NCBI RefSeq assembly: GCF_900110465.1
Contig: NZ_FODV01000005.1
Span: forward strand, 186,001-250,000
Origin: Halogranum amylolyticum
GTDB taxonomy: Archaea > Halobacteriota > Halobacteria > Halobacteriales > Haloferacaceae
Direction of reading: 5' to 3'
Length of the DNA stretch: 64,000 nt
A program made the translations under genes and the position numbers. The notes under the pieces were generated by a model. That model was not told the origin of the DNA, did no database searches, and was given only the letters and a program-made list of their open reading frames with translations. Positions within the stretch are counted from its first letter, which is position 1; every line of letters starts with the position of its first letter. Positions 36,733-45,579 of this stretch are shown in pieces.

Positions 36733-36796
36733 GGTCGACCACGACCGTCTCACGGCGAGAGGTCGACCACGACCGTCTCACGGCGAGAGGTCGACC
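36733..36796. repeat. 28-bp tandem duplication at a gene end
   Basis: A 28-bp unit (36733-36760 and 36761-36788) is present in two perfect copies plus 8 bases of a third. It includes the stop codon (36778-36780) of the LVIVD-repeat gene, so an extra untranslated copy of the last codons and stop lies just downstream. Confidence 0.85.
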
Positions 36797-38052
36797 TCCG
36801 GTCCCGTCGGTCGAGCGTCGCCCTCGAACGCGGGTGGTCGTCTACTGCCCCTGTCGGCGTGGAGGAAGACGAGTCCGCCACCGATGTCGCTGCCGACGGT
36901 GAACCCACGGGCCTGTACCGCCGTCCAGAACGACGACCCTTCCGCCGCGTAGTGGCCGACTCGCTCCGGGGTCGCGGGGTCGGTGACGTCGAAGACTGCG
37001 ACACCGCCGTCGTACCACGACGTGTGCAGGCGGTTCTCGGTGACGTCGAAGTTGTGGGAGGTTCGGAAGACGTCGAGGTTCGGTGGTGCGATGCGCGTGA
37101 GTTCGAACGGGTCGTCGGGGTCGGAGACGTCGAACACCTTGATACCGCCGTAGTCGTGGTGGTCCGGGTCCTCGACGTACTCACCCGGGAACGTCTCCGC
37201 ACCGACGTAGACGTACCGACCCTCCGGAGACGGCTGGACGTAGTGGGCGTTTCCGGGGGAAGTGAGGTACCGTTCGAGCGGGAACGACCCAGAGAATTCC
37301 TCGTCGCCCTTCGGTGCTGCGCCGAACTGCGACACTGTCTGAGGGTCGCTCGGATCGGAGACGTCGGCGACGACCGTCCCCGCGTCCCAGAAGGCCTGAT
37401 AGAGGCGGTCGTCTTGGACGTAGACGTCGTGACAGGGACTCGTCCCACTCGTCGCGTAACCCGAAAAGTGGTCTCTGAGTCGATACTCGCCGACTTTGAC
37501 CGGGGCCGTCGGATCGCTCACGTCGACGACCTCGGTCCGCGCCTCGCTGAAGGGGTAGTCACTCGACTCGTTGACGGTGAGATAGGCGTACTCTCCGTCG
37601 AGGAAGTTGTTGTGGATGCCGTGACCAGCGTCGTAGAACCCCAGTTCCTCGGGAGTCGTGGGGTCGCTCACGTCGACGAGCGTGACGCCGGAGCCCTCGT
37701 TGCTCGCGAGACTCGCAAGGTCTCCGTCGACCTTGACGTCGAGAATGCCGCCGACTTCTCCCTCGTCAGGGTCGCTCGCGTCGAGTCGAGCGACGACCTC
37801 TGGGCGGGCAGGGTTGCGCCAGTCGACGACTGCGAGACCACTCCCGGTCGCGACGTAGACGTAGTTTCCCTGCGTGACCGCTTCGAGCGCACCGTCGACT
37901 GCGACGTCGCTGAACAGTCGCAGTCGACCCTCGTTCGCCGCCGTACCGTCTCCACCCTCCTCGCCGTGGGCGTTGACACTCCCAGCCAGTCCCGATGCTA
38001 CCAGCGAGCTACCGAACGCTTTGAGCGCAGTCCGTCTGTCTATTGATGTCAT
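36778..38052 (-). CDS. Secreted LVIVD-repeat beta-propeller protein
   Basis: A 424-residue protein. DRRTALKAF at residues 5-13 plus a hydrophobic run is a Tat signal, so it is exported. The rest is built of LVIVD-type repeats (GLAVVDWRNPARPEVVARL, VTLVDVSDPTTPEELGFY, IKVFDVSDPDDPFELTRI, VAVFDVTDPATPERVGHY), forming a propeller likely used for binding or cell-surface contact. A His-containing GHGIHNNF resembles propeller metal sites. A GGAG ribosome binding site lies 3 nt before ATG 38052 and TTTTAATAC at about 38079-38086 is the TATA box. Its end is tandemly duplicated. Confidence 0.85.
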   Translation of the reverse strand: MTSIDRRTALKAFGSSLVASGLAGSVNAHGEEGGDGTAANEGRLRLFSDVAVDGALEAVTQGNYVYVATGSGLAVVDWRNPARPEVVARLDASDPDEGEVGGILDVKVDGDLASLASNEGSGVTLVDVSDPTTPEELGFYDAGHGIHNNFLDGEYAYLTVNESSDYPFSEARTEVVDVSDPTAPVKVGEYRLRDHFSGYATSGTSPCHDVYVQDDRLYQAFWDAGTVVADVSDPSDPQTVSQFGAAPKGDEEFSGSFPLERYLTSPGNAHYVQPSPEGRYVYVGAETFPGEYVEDPDHHDYGGIKVFDVSDPDDPFELTRIAPPNLDVFRTSHNFDVTENRLHTSWYDGGVAVFDVTDPATPERVGHYAAEGSSFWTAVQARGFTVGSDIGGGLVFLHADRGSRRPPAFEGDARPTGPEVDLSP

Positions 38053-38209
38053 ATCTCCAACTAGATTCCGAACCGCTCCAGTATTAAAATTTTCCTGTAA
38101 TGTCAAATCTTGGGGACTCTCGCTGAGTCAATACTGTCGTTCCGACAGACGGGTCGTTCTCGTTGCACCGGTACGAACTGCTAAGTGCCCCGCGCGTCCA
38201 CTCCCGGGC

Positions 38210-38551
38210 ATGCCCGAGGAGTTCGACTGTTCGATGCGCGTGGCCGACGGGAAGACGGAGATAACGATCACGGGAACGCAGGAGGCGGCCGTCGTCGTCC
38301 GCTCGGAAAGCGGCGAGCGGATCTACCTGCCGCCAGAGGGGTTCGACGTCGACGCCGACCTGGACAGTCCGTACCAGTCGGCGCGGAGCGACAGTCCGTA
38401 TCAGTCCGTGCCGGACGACAGCCCCTACCAGTCGGTCCCCGACGACAGTCCGTACCAGTCGATCCGACGCGGGCCTGGCGTCACGAAGACGAGCGACGGG
38501 TTCCGCATCGTCCACAGCGAGAAAGTGACCGAGTACTGCGTCTATCGGTAG
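38210..38551 (+). CDS. Small protein with four DSPYQS repeats
   Basis: A 113-residue protein. Residues 1-50 look like a small beta domain (MRVADGKTEITITGTQEAAV). Residues 52-87 are four 9-residue repeats with DSPYQS as the constant part (DSPYQSARS, DSPYQSVPD twice, DSPYQSIRR). A C-terminal beta segment DGFRIVHSEKVTEYCVYR follows. I do not recognise a function; the tyrosine and serine-rich repeats could bind a partner or be modified. No signal peptide. Confidence 0.7.
   Translation: MPEEFDCSMRVADGKTEITITGTQEAAVVVRSESGERIYLPPEGFDVDADLDSPYQSARSDSPYQSVPDDSPYQSVPDDSPYQSIRRGPGVTKTSDGFRIVHSEKVTEYCVYR
38363..38470 (+). repeat. In-frame 27-bp repeat, four copies
   Basis: Four 27-bp units (38363, 38390, 38417, 38444) encode the DSPYQS repeats. 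The DNA varies at third positions while the protein stays fixed (TAC/TAT, AGT/AGC, CCG/CCC), which indicates selection on the peptide. Confidence 0.85.
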
Positions 38552-38579
38552 ACCGCCCGAGTCAGTCAGTCCGACCCGC

Positions 38580-39650
38580 TTAGTAGTCGCCCGCGGCGAC
38601 CTTCTCGTAGACGTCGATCGTCTCGTCGACCACTTCGTTCCAGGTGCGCGGTTCGTACTCCGGCGGTCCCTTGCGGGCGCGTTCGAGCCCCTTCTCGATG
38701 CCGCCGGCGATCGACTCGGAGTCGATCTCGACCTCGACGACACAGTCCTCCGGCAGACACTCGATGACGCCGGCGGGCGTCGAGACGACGTGCGTCCCCG
38801 CCGCGAGCGCCTCGGTGACGGTGATGCCGAACGGTTCCGACAGCGATGGCGAGACGAACACGTCCGCGGAGGCGTAGTAGTCGCCGAGCTGCTCCTCGGG
38901 GATGTAGCCGACGAACTCGACTTGATCTTCGACGCCGAGCAGTTCGACGAACTTCTTCAACTGTTCGGTCAAATGACCCTTCCCGCCGACGACGAGCGTC
39001 ACGTCGGGGTTCCGGAGCTTCTTCATCGCGTAGATGAGATGCGAGATCCCCTTCTGGTCGGTGTGTCGCCCGACGAAGAACAACATCTCGCCGTCGATTC
39101 CCAACTCCGCTTTCATGTCGCGGCCGCCGAACTCCGGTTCGGTGAACCCGTTGTGGACGACGTGGGAGTCGCCGCCGTACTCGCGCTTCAGTTTGTCCGC
39201 CAGCAGATGGCTGACGGAGATGAGGAAGTCCGAGCGGTTAGTCACGCGCTGTTCGGTCTCGACCTCCCGCTGGGGCGGGTCGACGTTCCGATCCGAGGAG
39301 AGCGAGTGGAACGACGTGATCCACTTGACATCCTCGTCGCTCTGCTGTGCTCGCGACCCCGGACCGTAGCCGAACCAGTCGTGGGTGTGGACGACGTCGA
39401 AGTCGTCCTCGGCGGCCTTCTCGGCGAACCGCTTGCTCAGCCGGCCGATGCGAGTGATGATGTCGCCGTCGCCCGTGGCGACCCCCTCGATGTTCTCGCG
39501 ACCCTCCGGCGCGTACTCCGTGGGGAGAATCAACTGCGCGTCGACGTCGTCGCGCGCTTCCATCCGATCGAACACTTCGCCGACGTGGGTGTCCAACCCG
39601 CCCGTCACGTTCGGCGGGTATCCCCACCCGAGCATCAACACTCGAACCAT
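38580..39650 (-). CDS. Glycosyltransferase family 4/5-type (GT-B), glycogen-synthase-like
   Basis: A 356-residue cytoplasmic GT-B enzyme. MLGWGYPPNVTGGLDTHV is the N-terminal sugar-nucleotide motif, FDVVHTHDWFG and ISVSHLLADKL belong to the N-domain, and LFFVGRHTDQKGISHLI, VVGGKGHLTEQL and VSPSLSEPFGITVTEALA are the C-domain with the catalytic E-x7-E pair. It would transfer a sugar from NDP- or ADP-sugar to an unknown acceptor. CTTTTAAATAA (39674-39684) is an excellent TATA box 27 nt before ATG 39650: a leaderless gene. Confidence 0.88.
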   Translation of the reverse strand: MVRVLMLGWGYPPNVTGGLDTHVGEVFDRMEARDDVDAQLILPTEYAPEGRENIEGVATGDGDIITRIGRLSKRFAEKAAEDDFDVVHTHDWFGYGPGSRAQQSDEDVKWITSFHSLSSDRNVDPPQREVETEQRVTNRSDFLISVSHLLADKLKREYGGDSHVVHNGFTEPEFGGRDMKAELGIDGEMLFFVGRHTDQKGISHLIYAMKKLRNPDVTLVVGGKGHLTEQLKKFVELLGVEDQVEFVGYIPEEQLGDYYASADVFVSPSLSEPFGITVTEALAAGTHVVSTPAGVIECLPEDCVVEVEIDSESIAGGIEKGLERARKGPPEYEPRTWNEVVDETIDVYEKVAAGDY

Positions 39651-39847
39651 GTTGCCCTACGTTGCCTGCGGGATTATTTAAAAGCCCGCCTCGGTACGGG
39701 ATTCGCCGCCAGTGAGCCGACGGCGGACGGTCGCTGCGTCCCGCGACCACGGAGCCGGGACCCGAGACGTGTGAGACGTCGTCCGCAGGTCTGAACTCGT
39801 GTCGAAGCACCGAAAACCGTTTTCTCCCCCCGCGCGACCACCCATCT

Positions 39848-40513
39848 ATGCACGTCGTCGTCAACGCCGCGACGAGCGTCGACGGGAAGCTCTCCTCGCG
39901 GCGGCGCGAGCAGATCGAGATCAGCGGTCCGGAGGACTTCGACCGGATGGACCGCCTCCGGGCGGCGGCCGACGCAGTGATGGTCGGCGTCGGCACCGTC
40001 CTCGCCGACGATCCCCACCTCACGCTGGACGTCGAGGACCGCCGCGTCCAGCGACTCCGGAACGGCCGTCCCGGCAACCCGGCCCGCGTCGTCGCCGACT
40101 CGCGCGCCCGGACGCCGACCGACGCGCGGATCCTCGACGACGAGGCGACGACCTACCTCCTCGTCGCAGACATCGCCCCCGACGACCGAGTCGAGGCGCT
40201 CGAGGCGACGGGAGGCGTCGTCCTCCGGGCGGGCGACGAACGCGTCGACCTCGCGGCCGGGTTCGAGGCGCTCGAGAGCCACGACGTCGAGCGGGTCATG
40301 GTCGAGGGCGGCGGCGAGATCGTCTTCTCGCTGTTCGAGGCGGGACTCGTCGACGAACTCTCCCTGTACGTCGGGTCGCTCGTCATTGGCGGTCGGGACG
40401 CGCCGACGCTGGCCGACGGCGAGGGGTTCGTCGACGTCGACGAGTTCCCGCGGCTGGAGTTGACCGACGTCGAGCGACTTGACGACGGCGTCGTCCTCCA
40501 CTACGCGGTGTGA
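39848..40513 (+). CDS. arfC: 2,5-diamino-6-ribosylaminopyrimidinone 5'-phosphate reductase
   Basis: A 221-residue reductase of archaeal riboflavin/F420 synthesis. MHVVVNAATSVDGKLSSR, MVGVGTVLADDPHLT and VMVEGGGEIVFSLFEAGLVDE (shortened) are the RibD-C/DHFR-like blocks: NADPH site, substrate loop and the GGG motif. It reduces the ribosylamino side chain to ribitylamino. CCGTTTTCTC at about 39819-39828 is at -25 of ATG 39848. Confidence 0.9.
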   Translation: MHVVVNAATSVDGKLSSRRREQIEISGPEDFDRMDRLRAAADAVMVGVGTVLADDPHLTLDVEDRRVQRLRNGRPGNPARVVADSRARTPTDARILDDEATTYLLVADIAPDDRVEALEATGGVVLRAGDERVDLAAGFEALESHDVERVMVEGGGEIVFSLFEAGLVDELSLYVGSLVIGGRDAPTLADGEGFVDVDEFPRLELTDVERLDDGVVLHYAV

Positions 40514-40641
40514 GTCGGTGTCTCTCGGTTTCGATACCACCCGAGTCGGTCGCCGCCGTCCACGAACCGCTCGGAGGCGGTCGTGCACACCGCCGACATA
40601 CCTGCTCAATAGTTAAGCCCGTCCCATCAGTAGATGGGGGC

Positions 40642-40977
40642 ATGAGCGAAACCGAGGCGACCGGAACGCCGATTCACGTCGAAGACGAAGCCCACCTCGA
40701 ACGACTCGTCGACGAGAACGACGTCGTCCTCGTCGACTTCTACGCCGACTGGTGTGGCCCGTGTAAGATGCTCGAGCCGACGCTCGAGGAGATCGCCGCC
40801 GAGACCGACGCCGTCGTCGCCAAGGTCGACATCGAGGAGCTACAGGAGTTCGCCCAGTCGCAGGGGATCCGCTCGGTGCCGACGCTGAAGTTCTTCGCGA
40901 ACGGCGAGGAGGCGAAGACGGTCGTCGGCGTCCAAGACAAAGCCGATCTCGTCGACGTCGTCGAACAGCTCGGCTAG
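40642..40977 (+). CDS. trxA: Thioredoxin
   Basis: A 111-residue thioredoxin with the active site DWCGPCK (Cys38, Cys41), the buried Asp in VVLVDFYADW and the cis-Pro in IRSVPTLKFF. It reduces protein disulfides in the cytoplasm. Box CAATAGTTAAG (40609-40619) is at -27 and GGGGG lies just before ATG 40642. Confidence 0.93.
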   Translation: MSETEATGTPIHVEDEAHLERLVDENDVVLVDFYADWCGPCKMLEPTLEEIAAETDAVVAKVDIEELQEFAQSQGIRSVPTLKFFANGEEAKTVVGVQDKADLVDVVEQLG

Positions 40978-41073
40978 CCGGTCGACGCTCCCCGTCGGTC
41001 ACCGATTCTTCGGACGCGGAGTGTCGAGAGCGACGGCGACTGGAGAGTAGCGACGCGAATCGTCGACGGCCGT

Positions 41074-41214
41074 TCAGTCGACTCGGTCGAACTCGACCGT
41101 GTGATCCGACTCGGTGACGTGGCTGTCGACGAGTTGTTCGGCGGCGGTCTCGGTGTCGACGAGCGACTCGACGTTGCAGTCGCGGCAGACGACGTGGTAG
41201 ACTGTGGTGGCCAT
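41074..41214 (-). CDS. Small zinc-finger-like protein (46 aa)
   Basis: The minus strand from ATG 41214 encodes 46 residues: MATTVYHVVCRDCNVESLVD, then acidic helix and HVTESDHTVEF to the stop at 41074. A CxxC pair with two later His residues suggests one zinc site. It resembles the haloarchaeal micro-protein at 23872-24012 in size and N-terminus (MVATT/MATT, then the CxxC). Function unknown. Confidence 0.65.
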   Translation of the reverse strand: MATTVYHVVCRDCNVESLVDTETAAEQLVDSHVTESDHTVEFDRVD

Positions 41215-41314
41215 GACTCGCCCGGACCAACGGCGACGGCGAGGTTAAGTAATCTCTGCCTTATCGGCGTTTAGCACCCACCAAAACACCGTCTACACCC
41301 GTATCGAGGGGTCG

Positions 41315-41632
41315 TCAGAACGGGACGTCGGAGAACGTCTCGTCGTCGCTACCGCCGTCGCCGCGGTCGTGTGCCCACATCCCCGTCCCGGCGTGGACCT
41401 CGCTGAGTTCGTCGAACTCGGCGAGCATCCGACGCTTCAGCGCCTGGATCGTCATCGGCGAGATGCCACAGCCCGAACAGGCGCCGGTCAGCGAGATCCA
41501 CACCTCGCCCGTCTCCTCGTCGACGGCGTCGACACCGGCGTCGCCGCCGTGCAGCTGAATCTGTGGGAAGTTCCGCATCACGAACCGCTCGATCCGTGCT
41601 TCGAGACTCTCCCCGGGGGACGTCGTGCTCAT
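41315..41632 (-). CDS. NifU C-terminal-type iron-sulfur scaffold protein
   Basis: A 105-residue protein whose core [20 protein letters not shown] and [19 protein letters not shown] carries the CxxC of the NifU/Nfu domain, which holds a [4Fe-4S] cluster for delivery to client proteins. ATG 41632 follows a GATATAGCG box at about -27; an in-frame GTG is directly before it at 41635. Confidence 0.88.
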   Translation of the reverse strand: MSTTSPGESLEARIERFVMRNFPQIQLHGGDAGVDAVDEETGEVWISLTGACSGCGISPMTIQALKRRMLAEFDELSEVHAGTGMWAHDRGDGGSDDETFSDVPF

Positions 41633-41770
41633 CACCCGAGAGAGGCGGGAGGGCGATATAGCGTTTCGCGTCCCTCGATCGACGGACGACCGGTCTCCGT
41701 CGAAACCACGGCCAGTGCGTTGTTTCGAGTGTCAAAACAGCTATACCGAGATTGTCTGTTATTGTCTGTC

Positions 41771-42925
41771 ATGGATTACGCACTCTCCGAGGAGCATCGC
41801 GCCATCCAAGAGGAGGTCCGGCGGTTCGCCGAGAACGAGATCGCGCCCGTCGCGAGCGAGTACGACCGAGCGGAGAAGTACCCGTACGAGATCGTCGAGA
41901 AGGCTGCCGAGATGGGGCTGACGGGGGCACACTTCCCGGTCGAGTACGGTGGTGTCGGCTACTCGTCGTTGGAGAACGCGCTCGTCACCGAGGAGCTGTT
42001 CGCGGTCGACCCAGGGATCGGACTGTGTATCACGAGCGCTGGATTCGGTGCGGAGGCCATCGTCGAGTTCGGCACCGACGAGCAGAAAGAGCGGTATCTC
42101 CCGCCGATCACCGAAGGCGAGGCGGTGATGGGCGCAGCCATCAGCGAACCGCTGGCTGGCTCCGACGTGACCGCTGTCTCGACGCGTGCCGAGAGAGACG
42201 GCGACGAGTGGGTGATAGACGGCAACAAGATGTGGATCACTAACGGGAGCGTCGGCGACTACTTCGTCGTGATGTGTCAGACCGACCCCGACGCCGACGA
42301 CCGCTACTCGGGGTTCTCACAGATCGTCGTCGAAGCCGACCGCGACGGGTTCGAGGCCGACAAGATAACCGGGAAGCTCGGCATCCGCGCGAGCGACACG
42401 GCCGAGCTCCGATTCGACGGTGTGCGCGTCCCCGAGGAGAACCTCGTGGGCACCGAAGGGATGGGGTTTCTCCAACTGATGCAGTTCTTCGACGAGACCC
42501 GCACCGCCGTCGCAGCGCAGGGCGTCGGCATCGCCAAGGGGGCCTGCGAACGCGCCCTCGACTACGCACAGGAGCGAGAGCAGTTCGGGCGCTCCATCGG
42601 CGAGTTCCAGGCGATACAGCACAAGCTCGCCGACGTGCACATCCGGACGGAGGCGGCCAGACAGCTGACCTACAAGTCGGCGTGGAGCGTCGACAACGAC
42701 GAGGGACAGCTGACCGCCCTCGCGTCGATGGCCAAGGAGTTCGCCTCGCGGGTCGCCACCGACGCGGCCGACGAGGCCGTCCAGATCTACGGCGGGTCCG
42801 GCTACGTCGACGACTACGACGTCGAGCGGCTCTACCGCGACGCGAAGATCACGCAGATCTACGAGGGAACCTCGGAGATCCAGAAGAACATCGTCGCCCG
42901 CGAGCTGCTCGGGAAGGGGTTCTGA
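41771..42925 (+). CDS. acd: Acyl-CoA dehydrogenase
   Basis: A 384-residue FAD enzyme. [19 protein letters not shown] is the FAD/substrate block, [14 protein letters not shown] follows, and [16 protein letters not shown] at the end contains the catalytic Glu. It oxidises acyl-CoA to enoyl-CoA. GCTATACCG at 41739-41747 is at -27 of ATG 41771, so the mRNA is leaderless. A paralogue lies at 62068-63216. Confidence 0.93.
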   Translation: MDYALSEEHRAIQEEVRRFAENEIAPVASEYDRAEKYPYEIVEKAAEMGLTGAHFPVEYGGVGYSSLENALVTEELFAVDPGIGLCITSAGFGAEAIVEFGTDEQKERYLPPITEGEAVMGAAISEPLAGSDVTAVSTRAERDGDEWVIDGNKMWITNGSVGDYFVVMCQTDPDADDRYSGFSQIVVEADRDGFEADKITGKLGIRASDTAELRFDGVRVPEENLVGTEGMGFLQLMQFFDETRTAVAAQGVGIAKGACERALDYAQEREQFGRSIGEFQAIQHKLADVHIRTEAARQLTYKSAWSVDNDEGQLTALASMAKEFASRVATDAADEAVQIYGGSGYVDDYDVERLYRDAKITQIYEGTSEIQKNIVARELLGKGF

Positions 42926-42999
42926 GCACGAAGGGAGCGTCGACCGATTCGTGTCAGCGTCGGGGAGAGCTTTTAACGTCGGAGGTGGTATCCCGTCGT

Positions 43000-43725
43000 A
43001 TGATTTCACTCGACGAAGCCGTGACGGCACGACTCGAATCGCACGGTGCCCGGTTCGAGGTGCTCATCGACCCCGACGCGGCGCTGGCGATGAAACGCGA
43101 CGAGTTCGAGGGCGAACTGGAAGAGGTCATCGCCGCCGAGGACGTCTTCGAGGACGCCTCTCGCGGGGACCGCCCCGCCGAGAGCGACCTGGAGAAGGTG
43201 TTCGGGACGACGGACCCGATGGAGATCATCCCCGAAGTCGTCAAACGCGGGGAGATCCAGATCACCGCCGAACAGCGCCGCGAGATGCAAGAGCAGAAGC
43301 GCAAACAGCTCATCACGCGCATCACGCGCAACGCGGTGAACCCGCAGATGGACGACGCGCCCCACCCACCGGAGCGTATCGAGCGCGCACTGGAGGAGGC
43401 GGGGTTCAGGATCGACCCGATGGAGCCGGTCGAGACGCAGGTCGACGACGCGCTCGACGCGCTCCGCCCGGTGATCCCCATCCGCTTCGCCGAGGTCACC
43501 ATCGCGGTCAACCTCCCCGCGGAGTACGCCGGGAGCGCGCAGGCTCGCGTCCGAAAGTTCGGCGACCTCGAACGCGAGGAGTGGCAGAACGACGGCTCGT
43601 GGGTCGGCGTGCTGACGTTCCCCGCAGGGATGCAGAACGACTTCTACGACCTCGTCAACGACCTGACCAGCGGCGAGGCGGAGACCCGCGTCGTCAAGGA
43701 CAAAGACGACCTCAACGTTCGGTAG
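43000..43725 (+). CDS. sdo1: Ribosome maturation protein SBDS/SDO1
   Basis: A 241-residue protein with the three SBDS domains: N-terminal FYSH ([39 protein letters not shown]), central helical ([20 protein letters not shown]) and C-terminal ferredoxin-like ([19 protein letters not shown]). It aids release of the anti-association factor from the large ribosomal subunit. GCTTTTAACG (42969-42978) is at -27 of ATG 43000. Confidence 0.93.
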   Translation: MISLDEAVTARLESHGARFEVLIDPDAALAMKRDEFEGELEEVIAAEDVFEDASRGDRPAESDLEKVFGTTDPMEIIPEVVKRGEIQITAEQRREMQEQKRKQLITRITRNAVNPQMDDAPHPPERIERALEEAGFRIDPMEPVETQVDDALDALRPVIPIRFAEVTIAVNLPAEYAGSAQARVRKFGDLEREEWQNDGSWVGVLTFPAGMQNDFYDLVNDLTSGEAETRVVKDKDDLNVR

Positions 43726-43885
43726 CCGCAACGTCCGGTGCCGTCACCTCGCTCGGCCGAAGATCCCACTCTCGGCAGTGCTGGAGTAGCCAGCGACTCA
43801 CGATAGAAGCGTGCGGAAGACAGTTCTGTGTCGGTTCGAACGAATCAGCCAGCAGTGACGTGGAGTGTGCCGGTCGAGACGCGGT

Positions 43886-44170
43886 CTACTGGATGTGGCC
43901 TTCGCGGCGGAGCTGGTCTGCGTCCTGCCCCGTGTAGCGCCACTCGATGTTGGCCTTCTCGTCCTGCCAGTCCCACGGTTCGATGAGGACGACGTCGTCC
44001 TCGTTGATCCAGGTCCGGTACTTCATACGACCGGGGATCCGGCCAAGTCGCTCCTTCCCGTCCTGGCAGCGGAGGCGAACGTGGTTTCCACCGAGCATCT
44101 CGGTCACGACGGCGAACATCTCGTCACTGTTGGGCATCCGAAGGTTCCGACGCCCTGATTCTTCACTCAC
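43886..44170 (-). CDS. eif1A: Translation initiation factor aIF-1A
   Basis: A 94-residue S1/OB-fold protein: [40 protein letters not shown] and [19 protein letters not shown] are the aIF-1A core. It binds the small ribosomal subunit A site during initiation. The start is GTG 44170, with GATTTAACC (minus strand, 44193-44201) at -27. Confidence 0.93.
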   Translation of the reverse strand: MSEESGRRNLRMPNSDEMFAVVTEMLGGNHVRLRCQDGKERLGRIPGRMKYRTWINEDDVVLIEPWDWQDEKANIEWRYTGQDADQLRREGHIQ

Positions 44171-44376
44171 AGGTTATATGGGAGACGGAGACGGTTAAAT
44201 CATTGGAGACGAGAGGTACCGTGTAACACGCGGGCCGGACGGTCGACTGGCGTGTCGAGACCCGAAATGCCGGCTGAGAGCAGGGACGAGGGTCGTGGCC
44301 CACTCGTGAGTGTTGATATCACGGTTCGAACAACCGTTATCAATCGGCGATATCGGAGTGTAATATCCGGGGCCGT

Positions 44377-44397
44377 CAGTGCACATCGACTGCACTG
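44377..44397. promoter_or_regulatory. Inverted repeat upstream of Bat-type regulator
   Basis: CAGTGCA (44377-44383) and TGCACTG (44391-44397) form a perfect 7-bp inverted repeat with a 7-nt spacer, between the TATA-like GTAATATCC (44360-44368) and the start at 44410/44413. The position over the probable transcription start suits an autoregulatory operator. Confidence 0.5.
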
Positions 44398-44412
44398 TCG
44401 CTTCCGACCGTG

Positions 44413-45051
44413 ATGTACACTGCCGAGTTCACCACCGACTGTTCGATACTGAAGGATGCGTTGCGCGCCGCGCCCACAATGCGCGTCGAGCACGTCGACG
44501 ACCGGATGGTCCGAGACGGGCCGATCAAGCTCCTGTTCTGGGCCAACGGCGGCGAGTTCGACGCGTTCGAGCGAGGCCTCGACGAGGACCCCACCGTCGC
44601 CGACGTCCGGACGCTCACCGTCGAGGAGACGCGCCGTCTGTACCGTGTGAACTACACGGCGCGAGGCGAGTGTGAGTCGTTCACGACGCTGATCACTGAC
44701 CTCGACGGGACGTTCGTCGACGGCGTCGTCACTGCCGATCAGGTGTGGATGCGGATCCGGTTCCCCGACCACGAGGCGGTCAGAGCGTTCGCCGACTGGT
44801 TCCGAAAGCGAGATAGAACGTTCACGCTCGACGCGCTCTACGAGGAGACCACGTCGGCCGAGACGGCGGCGTCCGACCTCACCGACTCCCAACGGCAAGC
44901 GCTCGCACTCTCGCACGAGCGGGGCTACTTCGAGATCCCGCGGGGGACGACCGGAGCGGAGCTCGACGTCTCCCAACAGGCGCTCTCCGAACGGCTCCGT
45001 CGGGGAATCAGTACGAGCCTCGAGCGGGCCGGACTCCCCGCTCAGGACTGA
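44413..45051 (+). CDS. Bat-type HTH-10 transcriptional regulator
   Basis: A 212-residue haloarchaeal regulator. Residues 1-150 form the Bat-associated sensing domain (EFTTDCSILKDALRAAP, WMRIRFPDHEAVRAFADWF); residues 155-205 the HTH-10 domain (LTDSQRQALALSHERGYFEI, GAELDVSQQALSERLRRG). Targets unknown. ATG 44413 is directly preceded by an in-frame GTG at 44410; either may start. The upstream inverted repeat suggests self-control. Confidence 0.85.
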   Translation: MYTAEFTTDCSILKDALRAAPTMRVEHVDDRMVRDGPIKLLFWANGGEFDAFERGLDEDPTVADVRTLTVEETRRLYRVNYTARGECESFTTLITDLDGTFVDGVVTADQVWMRIRFPDHEAVRAFADWFRKRDRTFTLDALYEETTSAETAASDLTDSQRQALALSHERGYFEIPRGTTGAELDVSQQALSERLRRGISTSLERAGLPAQD

Positions 45052-45085
45052 TCGGACGCCGAATCCACGACGAGCTATCCGTGAG

Positions 45086-45421
45086 CTATCCTTTCTTGAA
45101 CCCCAGGAGGAAGCCGGCGGCGAACCCGCCGGAGATCGACAGCGTCGAGAGGATCGTCATCACCCAGTCCGGCGGCGCGCCAGTGGCGGCGCTCTCGCTC
45201 GTCTTCAGGAGCCCCGAGGTGAGCTTCTCCCAGTCGACGCTGAGGATCTCGCGCGACTCGAGGAACTTGAACAGCGCGAGTTCGAGGCCAACGAGGACGG
45301 CGATCACCTTGGCTACCTTTTTAGCGGCGAAACCGACGATGCCGCCGACGATCGCCCCCGACCCCGCCTCGACGCCGAGCTGTCGGAAGTCGATCGCGAT
45401 GGGGAGGTCCGCTTGTATCAT
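45086..45421 (-). CDS. FUN14-family membrane protein
   Basis: A 111-residue protein with three helices. GSGAIVGGIVGFAAKKVAKV, VLVGLELALFKFLESREIL and STLSISGGFAAGFLLGFKKG match the FUN14 family, small membrane proteins of unknown role in archaea. ATG 45421 was chosen over a longer frame because GTCTTAACAG (minus strand, 45443-45452) is a TATA-like box at -27. Confidence 0.8.
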   Translation of the reverse strand: MIQADLPIAIDFRQLGVEAGSGAIVGGIVGFAAKKVAKVIAVLVGLELALFKFLESREILSVDWEKLTSGLLKTSESAATGAPPDWVMTILSTLSISGGFAAGFLLGFKKG

Positions 45422-45579
45422 AGTCACGTATCTGTCACTCTCTGTTAAGACCTTTGTGCTGAGTCGGGCGATAGCTGTTCGAAGGAGAAACAGGTCTGTA
45501 AGAAGTAAAATAAAAGAGGAGAGACACTCAGCTGTCGAGAGCGGTCGTACTCCCGAACGGTCGCCGGGAAGCTTCAAGA

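Noticed and set aside
38363-38470. Regular 27-bp repeats resembling a CRISPR or satellite array
   Set aside because: There are no spacers and the units are in frame and code for conserved peptide repeats.
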